Origin: Trichothecium roseum
Lineage: Eukaryota > Ascomycota > Sordariomycetes > Hypocreales
NCBI GenBank assembly: GCA_026184415.1
Contig: CM047945.1
Span: 2,418,001 to 2,482,000 of the forward strand
DNA length: 64,000 nucleotides
Direction: 5' to 3'
In this document: positions 53,756 through 64,000 of the stretch, piece by piece
Layout: every line of letters starts with the position of its first letter
Position numbering within the stretch: the first letter of the stretch is position 1
Made by a program: the position numbers and the translations under genes
Notes under the pieces: generated by a model
Told to the model about the DNA's origin: nothing
Seen by the model: the letters and a program-made list of their open reading frames with translations, nothing else
Database searches by the model: none

Positions 53756-55770
53756 AGTTGGGGGTGGCTACGACATTACAATCTGTACATACTTGGGGAA
53801 TATATTATCGGCGTTGGGAGAAGCAAAAAGGCAGGGCTATATTAATGCATGCATGATGCGCGGTCTGGGGTTAAGCCTAGGGAGTTGACGGTGCTGGAAC
53901 TGTCAGATGCATGGTGAATGAATATGATATTTCGAGCAATGCAGCATATGACTTTGTGACAATGTGTTTCATTGAAGAATGCACTGTATCAAAACCCCGG
54001 CATGGGTTGGGGTAGTAGTACTGAGTAGTAGGTAAGTATGAAGCTGCAAGCTGCATCATGCCTAGCACGCGCCAGTGAGGACACGCATGTCGGTTCACCG
54101 AAACATTCAAAGTGAGATGTCAGAAATGACATCCAGTCTGTGAACCCAGGACATCTCTCACAACTGGCTACACGGAGGACTACCCACGACTACCCACCGC
54201 TGCTAAACAAGATCCACCACCTGCTACTACTATTACTGCTACTACTACGGAGTACTGCTGTACAGAGCACATTGACCAAATATATTTTGCGACCGTGGCC
54301 TCTCTAGAACGATTCGCCACTCCCCACAGGCGGGTAGGCACCGCAGCCTAACAAGGTGTAGCCACGTCGACGTACCACTTGAACGAACGACTTGGTAGCT
54401 GCGAAATTCGCTGTGTTCCTTTGCAGTAACCACGAAGGACAAAGGGTCGTGGCTTGCGCCCATCAGGCGCCTATCTGACGTGCATGATCCGCGTTACGTA
54501 CAACGACAGTCAGAGAAGAAAAAAAGTAAACATTGAGACCACGGTTGTAGTCCCACGAATAATGGGTATATTGGGGGGAGGGAGGGGGGGAGGGGGTTAG
54601 AGAAGCTGTGCTGTAAGTGGACGGGTAGATGCATTTCCCGGTCATTCGCACCAACCTCTACTACGGAATACAGCTGCGAGTAAGTTGGACCAAAGCACGA
54701 CTTACTCTTTTCTCTAAAACATACATGAGAGGTAGGTGTGGGAGGTGCCATGACCTTACATGACCTGTCATCTTTGCTTGTCACTGGTAGTGGGAGAGAC
54801 AAGGACGAGGGCATCACGAAGAGCAAAAAAAAAGTTGCATATTGCTACTGTAATGTGCCTCACACAGATGACACGGTATGTAGCAGCAAGCGCGCAATAA
54901 GAACGACGGACGAGGGGTGATGGGGCAGAGGGGTGGGATGGGGGGGGGGTTGGGAGTGAGTGTGCTCCGTACAGCTACATACATACATACCTACTCTCAG
55001 TCACTCCAGCTACCCAGCTATCCAGCTCTCCCTCCTCCTCCTCCTCCTATTCACCCCGAAGGAGGGGCGGGTTGTAGTGATGAGCCCGTTGAAATAGGGC
55101 ATGGCAAGAGGGCACGATTGGTTCTTGGGGGCTGGGGTGGGTCAAGGTTTTGGGTTGTTGGCAGCCCTCTTTTTGCCGCTTGCGAGGGTGAGATGCGCGT
55201 GGAAGAAGTGGATTGGCTCGGGAAGGTGGGTTTTCTTTTTAGAAGAGGTGGGTGTGGGAATGGATTGAGTTTGGACGGGCTTTTTGGTTTGTGGGAGGGC
55301 GTTGGGGAAAGGAAAAAAAATAGGCATGATGCAGAATGCGGCTGGCCTACATGCAGTGACAACTCATCCATCCTAAATAGCCCCCCTAACCCTAGCACCC
55401 CTCCTTCTCAATGGATGGCATGGTAAAAATGATGGATGGGTTTTTTTTTAAAACTGGAAACTTCAGCTACACACGCCTGATGTTTTAGCAGTTGGCAGCT
55501 GTTTGAGGTAACCCAAAAATGGGGTTCCGCTGGCAATTTTTGAAACAACGAGGTGGTAAAAAAATGCAATTGTTGTTTATATCAAAGTAGCTTTTTCGCC
55601 ACCCAGGCCATGTGTCCTCGGATTTTGGCAAAAATTGGGATCGAAAAAGGGGCGTGATCGGGTCGAATCAGGATGATTAAAATTCGATGTGGTGTTGTGA
55701 TCTGTAGTTGTGCAGCAAGCCTGTACATCATACAGCCTGACCGTGAGATATTATCAATAATATCACCCGC

Positions 55771-55790
55771 AAAAAAAAAAAAAAAAAAAA
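55771..55790 (+). repeat. Homopolymer A20
   Basis: Twenty consecutive adenines followed within a few bases by a CA-rich stretch. No retrotransposon body precedes it, so it is most simply a microsatellite. Confidence 0.9.
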
Positions 55791-56339
55791 GGAGCCCAAC
55801 GAGACACACACGCCACACACACATATGATACATGCGAGCACACACACGTACACACAACTCGCGCGCGGGAACAAGAGTAGACGTAGACGCACACTCGTGG
55901 CACCTGCAGAGATCATGGAAGTGAAATCAAAAGACCCAAAGAGACACCGCTTACTTCGTGTACAGGCCAGATAGGGTAAAAGCATAGCCTATTCTGGCTG
56001 ATGAAGAAGCGAAACGAGAAACCATCTCAGCACTAGTTCACCTTCACCGATGCCACGGAGTACTGTTGTCTACGGAGTACTACTACTACTAGTATTCATG
56101 AAGCGCGGCGAGGCGGAATGGAGAAGAAACAGAAGAACCTAAAAGAGCAATGCACGTACAAGCGCCGGGATGGATGATGGCCAACGCATCCCGCATAACG
56201 ACATGCATGGATGGTACGTACCGTACGTAGTGTGGTACCCTCTGTCTTTTTGCTATTTTTTTCTTCTTTTTTGCCTTCTGTCTGTTTACATGGGGGTACC
56301 GGCGGAGATTGTGAGAAAAAAGTCTCCCAGGAGGGGATC

Positions 56340-56482
56340 GGGGGGGGGGGGGGGAAAGGTGAAGGAAGAGAGCGCCAGCTGGCAGCGTCAGTGAGGTACT
56401 AAGTCAGTACGTCGGTTTCGTTGGCGACCAATCAGTTGCGGTCGTCATGTGGCTTCCTTGCAGCTTTCCCCCCCCCCCCCCC
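56340..56482. repeat. Facing G15 and C15 homopolymer runs
   Basis: A run of 15 G (56340-56354) is followed 113 bases later by a run of 15 C (56468-56482). The two could pair as a long stem or form a quadruplex/i-motif pair. Both run lengths are error-prone in sequencing. Confidence 0.75.
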
Positions 56483-57763
56483 TTACCCCGACTCCGAAAC
56501 CCGCTGCTTCGCCTGCTGGTCGCCTGCTGGTCTTCCAAGTTCCCCTTCCTCTTGGCTTTTTCCCCCAGTGCCAATTCAGCGGCGCGCTTTTTTTCGTGTA
56601 TTTTTCTAATGTAGCGGCAGGTACTGCATCTCACCGATAGGCGGTCAGAGTACCTTGATACACACGTTCAACCTGTCAGCGTTCTTTTACCTACTCCCAT
56701 CGACTCATCCCATGATGGGGTACATGCATGGTGCAGACAAGCGCAGCCCAGCTTGCCAGCCAGCCAAGAATCAAAGCATGGAACCTATCTACTACTACTA
56801 TTACGGAGTGCACCACGCAATCAACACACACACCCCCCGGAGCGGGCGAGCACCAACCCAGCCCAGCCCAGCCAACCCCTACCCTTCTCCGTACCATACC
56901 CTCAGGTAGAATCGCAGTCCAGCGAGTACACCTACTCCGTAGCCGTTTAGTACTCCGTAGTAGGAGTAGTATACCAAGGTACGGAGTAGGTACGTAGCAG
57001 GTCGTTCCGTAGTCTCCGTAGTCCCGTAACGTATGTACAGCGCACTGGCGCCGCACGCCGACCGTGGTCCCCCAACTGGGCTCCTTCACACATACCGGAG
57101 TACAAGTTGCCTCTGATAGCCGCAGCATTTCTTCCCTCAGCTTTCTCTCGTCTTCCTGTTTCTCCGTCTCTTGCATTCCATTCTCCTCATCCCGTCTATG
57201 CAGTCTCGATTCTGACTAGCTTCGGCATCCTTGCTGTGGGTTGATCCAAACTCCCGGATACAACTATTCGAACCCGCGCAGTGCTAGGCCGGCCCCCGGT
57301 GCTACTAGAACCCTTTCAACCATCAACACCACTACTACTGCCACTGGCACTACCTATTACAGCCGCCGCCGCCACCAACAACAACTCACGACGCCTGCTC
57401 ACTGCCGCCACTACGCTACTACTACTACGACGACTGCTACACGACTACTACTACTACTAATACACCCATCCACTGCTGAATACCACACTCTACAACCGCC
57501 GCCGCTACTACCTTGATTTTTGGTATTACCAATCACCGCCTCATCCTTTTCTGCTTCTTTTTTAGCACATTCAGCGTGTACGAGGCAAGGCTCTTTTGCA
57601 GGCTTTTTCGCAGGCTCTATATTTTATCCCAATTTACCCCCCCTCCCACGAATAATCGACCCCGCGTAGCCGTCTACGAGCCCGTTAGCAGCTTAGCCTG
57701 GAGCTCAAGCTGCTTGTCGAGCTGCCCGACTGCGACCCGACGTCGACCCTTGATGGGCACATT

Positions 57764-60700
57764 ATGATTTCCATGCAACGCTCTCTCTCATCGCCAGAAC
57801 GCGGTCACTCTTCCCCTCGTACGTATCAAATACGTCTGCGTACCGCTTAGCCACCCACCCACTGCTTCGACATTACCATGTAACTGACCTTTCACTCCGC
57901 CAATTTTAGCCGTGTCACCCATCGATGTGACGCACGAGTCGAGGCCGTCTTCACCATCCCCCGATAATGATGTGGACGCTGCGCGCCCTTCAACAAGACA
58001 CAGATCCCGCAGCCCTGACCTTGGGCCGGCTCCCGCAAATACTATAGAGCAGCTTTCTGCGTCGACCCGCATCGCCTTGCCACCATCGCGCCGCAGCGAA
58101 GATGTCCCGCGCCGCGGCCGCCAGCACCCGCACTCGCCCACCATGAGTTTTACTTCCAGGAAGCCCATTGTGGCACAGCCAAATATCCCGTCTCCGGGTC
58201 ACTCACGGCAGGGATCCCGCGATATCAAGCCCTCGGTGACACCGCCGCCCGCGAACGAGAAGGTGTTCCCCAAGCCACTCCTCCAAGACGTATCCTTGTA
58301 CACCAACTCCCACTTGACCCGCGATGACAACAACACCACCCTCGAGGAACTTGCGCACATTGTGCGACTGTCTAAGTACCAGGAACGTAAGCGTGCCAGT
58401 ACTCGAACCCGACTCCAGAGAAGCTTGATATCCACGGCCTTGAGCGCTCGTCTTACCCGATGCGGCGAGACTGCCCACAGGAACTTGGTTGATAACTTTC
58501 GTAGGGACGAAAAGGACAACTTTGCGTCCTTGTATAATGCTATCCACGATGTCAGGAAGAGCTGCGACGAGCTTCGCAAGTTTGCCTTATTGGAGCCGGA
58601 GATGGAATCCCTGTCTAACCCTTCCCTTTCTACGGATAGCATTGACACGCCGACCAACACTGCAGTTGGATCTGGCCCCCTTCGTTTCATGACACCCTTT
58701 CTCAATGATGTTTCCCCATCTGCGAGGGATACATTGGTTGATTTCATTACCCAATTGCGGACCAACCCAGACTACCTAGCCACGCGCATATGTGCCCTGA
58801 CTAGCTCGGAGCTCAATGCCTTTCTTACTTTTCACAAAGGCCTTGAGCCTGTTGAGTCGGTCCTTCCCTTTCATGGCCGCTCCAGTCTTAGGTCTCACGC
58901 AAGCGCGTCCTCAAAGGTGCCTACCAACGTGGACATTGAGAGACTACTTTCTTTCCAACGTCACGATCCCCTCTCTATACTAATCCACACATGTTTTGCC
59001 AATTCCGCCGGTCCGGATAGCTCTGAGGACCAAAGACGAACAGACATTTGGGCCACTGCCTTGGCCAGGTTAATCTCAGAACCCAAGTCCACGGGCGAGC
59101 ATTTCCTCATCTCCGTGCTTAACATCTGGACAGCTATGCGGGACTGGTCCGGCAAATCCAACATGGAATGGTACTTGATGAAAATCCTCGAGGATGGCGC
59201 TTTTATCCTGGACAGAGCCGAGGACCAGCATGGCACCCGCTTTAACCTATCTGATTGGGACCAGTCTGATGAAAATGCCGCCAAGGCTTTCTACGATAGG
59301 GCGGTGGACGAACTCTTCGAGTTGGTTGATGACGAAGACGCGACGGGTATTCCCGAAGGTCTCTTGGAGCTCGGCAACGCCCTCCTCAACAAGCTTGACA
59401 ACAAGTTCGTTGAGAACACGTCCCGGTGGCTCGTATGGAGGTGCCTCTTCTTTGTTTTCCTTCTCGGAGTCATCATTCACCCCGAGGCCTATGGGATGCT
59501 TTCTGATTACCACATTACCCCCTATGCTCGCGAGAAGATCCTCCGCAAGGTTGCCATGAAGGCTCACGAGTACGTATCAAGCATGTGGAGCGGTAAGCCG
59601 TCGGCGACCTGTGTCCCCGTTGAGATCCCGCCCAAGATCAAAGGTCACGTAGAGAGCATCCTCGCCAGGTTCCAAGGTTCGCGATCCAAAGCCCCCGCTG
59701 CGAAGCTGCTGCCTGCCCGATCAATCACCTCGTTGAGGGAGACTGCTGAAGTGCACCCCTACTTGGTTATTAGCCCTGCCGATTTGGTAACATTGGTGAA
59801 TGCTCTTTTCCCTGAGAAGAGGCCAAGGTCTGCAACCTCTAGCTTCCGGTCTGGCCCTGCCTCTGTGTCGGGCATGTCTGCAATCTCGCAACCAATCTCC
59901 ACCAGTGCCAATCCAAGGCACAGCAACTATGACACTGCGTCCATCATTAGCACAAGCGCAGGGTCGGTTTTCAGTGATGCGACGACTTCCCGGGAAGGCT
60001 TGGATGACCCTGGTACCCTGACCCCCCAACGTCTTTCACCGCCAGCTGATCCCGAGGCTCAGAGGAAGCTCAACAAGTACGAGGATGATGGCCACCGCCT
60101 TCGTCTCGCTATTCACGAAATGAGCCAGAATCTGGGCTATGATGCTATCCGTGGCTCATGCCATCCTTGTGCAGAGCGATGGGCGGTTCTGTTCATTTCT
60201 TCTGATGGTCAAACGCTCTCGACGCACATGACATATGATCCAGATGATGACCTGGAGGACGAGGAGAATTCTTCCAGCACCGATACTGATGAGGATGAAT
60301 CTGACCATGGACCTGGAATTGACAAAGACTACCACCAGTTGCGAAACTCGATTCTGAAGCTTGTCGAGGACTATGAGATCCCTCGTAACCTGGAGCCCGA
60401 TTCTGGCCGTGCTCCCTTGAGTAACCGGGCCATGGGGGTGAAGAAGTACAGGTCTCAGAACAAGATTATTACTTCAGAAAAGTCCATCTCCAGCCGGAAT
60501 CCCTACAGGAAACACATGAGCACCGATTCCGGTAAGGGGTTCAACGATAGTCCTCAGCGGGATTCAGAGACGAAAGTTCAGCCCTCCGCCCCTGAGCCCA
60601 TCCTCATTACTATGCTCAAGGCCGCATCCTCGCAGTCCAAGGCGCAGGCTGACTTTGTCTCGTCCCATGTCTACTGGAAAACGCTCAATCAGCTAAAGGC

Positions 60701-63263
60701 CTTGGAGTCTTCCTCCCTACGACGCGATGGGTATGCCGCACTCATCAACATCTTCTCCCGTGGTCCAAGAGACTCCATTCGTCGTTCTGCCGCAGCGATT
60801 GAGGAATATGATGCGTGGCTGGTGTGGCTCAAACAGAGTCAAGAGCGCCACGAAGGCCTCATTGATAGAATGGTGAGACGTGTCAAGGCTGTGCGTGATA
60901 AGATGTGGTACGTCACAGATGTGCGCAACTCCAAGGAGTACTTGCACAGCCGTGACATCTGCCAAGCTCTCAAGACAATGGGCATGCCACGACGATGGAC
61001 CTCATTCCAGCGCTCCCGTACCACAATGACTCGCGGGTCAGGTGCGTCATACCTCTATCGCACCGAGTCTCAGATCGTGGATCTGCTGGCGGCCTCGGAA
61101 GGACAGGGCGGTCCCAATAAGCTCAGCGATGACCAGGCCGAATTGACGGACAAATGGCTTGACCAGTATGGAATCGAGAACTTCTGCCACGGAGAGGAGA
61201 GGATTCACAGATTCTGCTGCGAGGTTGACCGCTGCATCTCGAAACTCGTGGCAGAGACACTCCGTGATGCGCCAGTTCTTTGGTCCAGCGAGCTGTACAA
61301 GCGAGATAAACTCACTTTCGATCGCTTGAAGGCTCAGGAGCGCGACCAAGCCAACTTCAGCGCAGGTGCTGATGATACTGCCAGCATCATCAGCAGTGAT
61401 GCCGAAAGGCGGTTCGGCTCCAATTCGAGCCGTCGGGGTGGGTTGAAAAGAGGTGATGTTAGAAACATGTCATTCAGCCCCCCAAGCTCCAACTCGTATG
61501 ATTCGAGGAGCATCGGTAGGGCCAGTGTTCCATTCTCAGACATCTTGGCTGCCGACGATGGCTACTTTGACCGCACCTCTCCCCTCAACAACATTGATTC
61601 TTCGAGCACTTTCTGGTCTCCTTTCCACCAAGGAATATCATCACCTGGCTCTGGAGGCTCTCGAGCTTACTCCCCCACGACGAGCATAACCAACCTCTCA
61701 ACAACCTTCTCGAGCCAACCTAACAATGGACCTCTGCCCTCCAACTCAAGTTTCACTTCGGCCAGGCCGGGAACCGCAGCATCTTCTAGTGAGACCGTTT
61801 TCCAGCATCGTGCTGATGATGAAAAATCACGATTCCTGGACGAGTTGAAGCAGTCTCTTACAAGCCTGCTTCTCTCCGATCTAGGAAGTCAGGTCCTCAC
61901 CAAAGGCTCCGAAACCGATGGGTGGTTTGACAAGCTCGGTCAGCAATGCATTGATCGGAAGGATGCATTGGATCGCCGTGCCCGCCGCCGAGTTGAGAAG
62001 AAGGAGTTGGAGAAGAAGGAAAAGCATCGAAACTCTACGCGACCTCGCATCATCGAGAAGAAGAAGAGTTTTGGAAACTTGCGCAACATAAACGATGGTG
62101 CGTCGGACAAAGGTGTTGACATGGCTGAAAGCCCTATCTTGGGACGCAGCGAGACACCAACCGACGACACAGCAAGCCGCATATCCGCTGCGCCAAAGTC
62201 TGAGTTCCCCTTCAAGAAGGCGTACCAGAGGCTGTTGAACATGTTCTGTGTTCACCCCAACCCCTTTGCCAAGCTCAATGCGCTCAATGAACTAGAAAAC
62301 CTTATTGTGGCGTCCCTTGCCTCCAAGGGGACCAGGAAGACCAGGTGGAACCGCTCGGATGCAGGATCCAGCGCCGTGGGAGATACAACTGGCGACGGCC
62401 GCCCCACGCCGCTGGATGGCACGATTGACAACGTGAAAGAGCGTCGATCCCAGGCCCTTCAATCATCTATGCAAGCCTTTGGGTTCAGCACGAAGCAGGG
62501 CCCTGAGACTCGCTCGATCATTTCCGGAGGCGCTGGCAACACGGATGCCATCACCAAAGAGCTGCAGATTCTGTTCCGCGATGCGGGTATTCGACCCAAG
62601 TCCCTTTTCCGAGACTTGCAGCTCATCGCGGCCTTTGTGCCACCTTCAATCCTCGACAGGCCCGAGAAGGGCAAGGCTTTCTGGAACACTGGCCTGGCGG
62701 CCCTGAAGCTCAAATCAGAGGTTTGCCGCACCATGATGGAAATGGCAGACGAGGTTGTCGCTGCCCACGCCCACGCCCGCAAGGCTTCCAACGATGCCAT
62801 GCTCTCGTCGGACCAGCCACAGTCAACGACGAGCACGCCGCCACCGCCGTCGACATCTTACAGGCTAGAAGACGCGGGCAAAATGTGGACCATCACCGCC
62901 AAGGAAGGATATCCTACAGCCCAGCGTGAGCTTGGTCTCTTCTTCCTTTCCAACCCAGAATCAGTGGAGCGGACGACACTGCCACTATCGAGACCCAGGG
63001 AGGTTTTCAAGCAGAGTGTCATGGATAAGTATGGAAGACATGACAGGATGAGATTGGGAGCAGGACAGTCGGGTGCAGGCATCGGCGCAGCAGGTGCGAC
63101 GGCGCGGGCGATGGGACTAGGCGAAGGCGGCAGTGAGGGCGACGTTAGAAACGACCCAGGTCTGATGTGTGTTGCAGTGCACTGGATGGAGGCGGCGGAG
63201 CGAGGAGGTGATGATTTGGCGACGAGTTTCTTACGTCAAAATGAGTTTATGGGTTTGAACTGA
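57764..63263 (+). CDS. Large fungal protein of unknown function with Sel1-like C-terminal segments
   Basis: Two exons, 57764-57818 and 57910-63263; about 1,802 aa. The start may be either of two in-frame Mets (57764 or 57773). I do not recognise the protein by name. Residues 1-150 are Ser/Pro/Arg-rich; 160-620 are largely helical, and the stretch near 525-560 (WLVWRCLFFVFLLGVIIHPE, then YAREKILRKVAMKAHEYV) recalls the core helices of RasGAP-type folds, a weak impression only. Ser-rich and acidic linkers follow (SSSTDTDEDESDHGPG). A second ordered block lies near 890-1150, a basic coiled stretch near 1370-1420 (RRARRRVEKKELEKKEKHRN), and two Sel1-like segments at the C-terminus (MWTITAKEGYPTAQRELGLF and VHWMEAAERGGDDLATSFLR). 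Its large single exon and lack of frame breaks argue for a functional gene. Confidence 0.8.
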
Positions 63264-64000
63264 GCATTTTGTACTGCGGGCGTTGTGTCTATTACAGATA
63301 CCCTTTGCATTATATGAGCCCCCCTTTTTTGATTTGGAAGGACTGGACAATTTCTTTTATCTATACATATATATTTATATATATATCCATATTTAGAGCT
63401 ATGGACTTTTTTGTACCTGGATTACTGTACTTTTTGTTATAGATGGCAGGCTTAAGAAGGAATCATGTTTTTTTCCATCATCTTTTTGTCGGGATATATT
63501 GGTTACGCCAAGTTTTGAACTTTATCTCGCATTTTGTATAGGATGACATTTTGCATCTTGAAGGCGACATTATAGCATTTTTTGGAGTAGCGATAAAGAT
63601 GTGAGAAAGATATATACTATATGAATTGGGGCGATTGAATCTGCTTCTCAAATAAACATGACAACTTGTATCAAAAAAAAAACGCTTCATGCCGTGGATA
63701 TGTTTGCAGGATACCGCGGCTTGGATGAGAAAGTAAAAGGGGAATTACAGGAAAAAGCAGACTCCCACCTACATATTCGCAGAAGAAGAACTTTTTGGGA
63801 ATGATGATGCTTCTCAACAACTCTCTACACAACGTTACTACTACTAGGTAAAGCGCACTCCGCAGGATTATAAAGGTAAAGGCCTGAGGGAAGTTTGTAA
63901 TTCATAGATTTTTTTTTTTTGGAAAAAAAGAAAAAGAAAAAAAGAAAGACAATTTTGTTTTTGTATTTTTTGTATGGATACTTCCTTTCATGAAATGAAG
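63264..64000. other. 3' flank of the large gene, to window end
   Basis: AT-rich DNA, with TATATA runs at 63364-63390 and an A-rich tract at 63911-63950. No further gene start is recognised before the window ends. Confidence 0.5.

Larger units (their letters stand above)
54246..56988. repeat. Cluster 3 of the dispersed 9-mer TACTCCGTA/TACGGAGTA
   Basis: Five exact copies by eye, starting at 54246, 56071, 56933, 56951 and 56980, with near copies at 54966 and 56804. The last three sit within 60 bases in both orientations. Confidence 0.8.
53756..57763. other. Gene-poor 4.0-kb region
   Basis: No gene is recognised. The stretch holds five exact TACTCCGTA words, an A20 run, a CA-rich tract (55803-55856), paired G15 and C15 runs, and pyrimidine/CTA-rich DNA in the last 600 bases that is probably the leader of the large gene downstream. 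Confidence 0.55.

Noticed and set aside
55771..55860. A20 tail as a possible retroposon end
   Set aside because: There is no reverse-transcriptase-type or SINE-like body upstream, nor a target duplication; a CA-rich microsatellite is adjacent.
57255..57290. ATTCGAACCC resembling a tRNA T-arm
   Set aside because: The flanks do not pair as a T stem and no cloverleaf fits.

Overview
The window is nuclear DNA from a filamentous ascomycete (Pezizomycotina, most likely a Sordariomycete). Genes are monocistronic on both strands. Introns are short (mostly 50-105 nt, GT..AG) and coding DNA is GC-biased. The gene set is typical of moulds: HapX iron regulator, fungal glucosylceramide synthase, Jen1 carboxylate permease, secreted pectate lyase, KDM5-type demethylase and the Urc4/Urg3 uracil-catabolism protein. 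The species cannot be named from sequence alone. I found no bacterial operon, CRISPR array, intact transposon, tRNA or rRNA gene.

Layout. 0-15.7 kb is gene-dense: SGT1 3' end, a gamma-butyrobetaine-dioxygenase-like enzyme, tRNA-splicing endonuclease SEN2, glucosylceramide synthase, NIP7, pectate lyase, SLX1, SF3a subunit 3 and the eIF4A3/FAL1 helicase. 15.7-19.9 kb is gene-poor. 19.9-31.4 kb holds URC4-like, OXA1, MIM1, a p47/Shp1 UBX protein, the RagA/Gtr1 GTPase and JEN1. 31.4-36.4 kb is gene-poor. 36.4-53.8 kb holds TAF11, GTP cyclohydrolase I, a 1,730-residue KDM5 demethylase, mitochondrial ribosomal protein L1, COG2 and HapX, with a 3.1-kb gap before L1. 53.8-57.8 kb is gene-poor. It is followed by one very large fungal protein (about 1,802 aa) that I could not assign to a function.

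Most genes are housekeeping parts of unrelated pathways: RNA splicing, ribosome assembly, mitochondrial biogenesis, TORC1 signalling, transcription and vesicle tethering. I see no biosynthetic cluster or defence system. Divergent pairs sharing an upstream region are SEN2/GCS, SF3A3/FAL1, MIM1/SHP1 and TAF11/GCH1.

The most unusual non-genic signal is a 9-base word, TACTCCGTA (reverse complement TACGGAGTA). By eye it occurs at least 36 times, always outside coding exons (once in an intron), and is concentrated in the gene-poor gaps. Chance predicts well under one copy in 64 kb. The large unassigned protein and this repeated word are the two items I would follow up first. I found no convincing novel multi-gene system.
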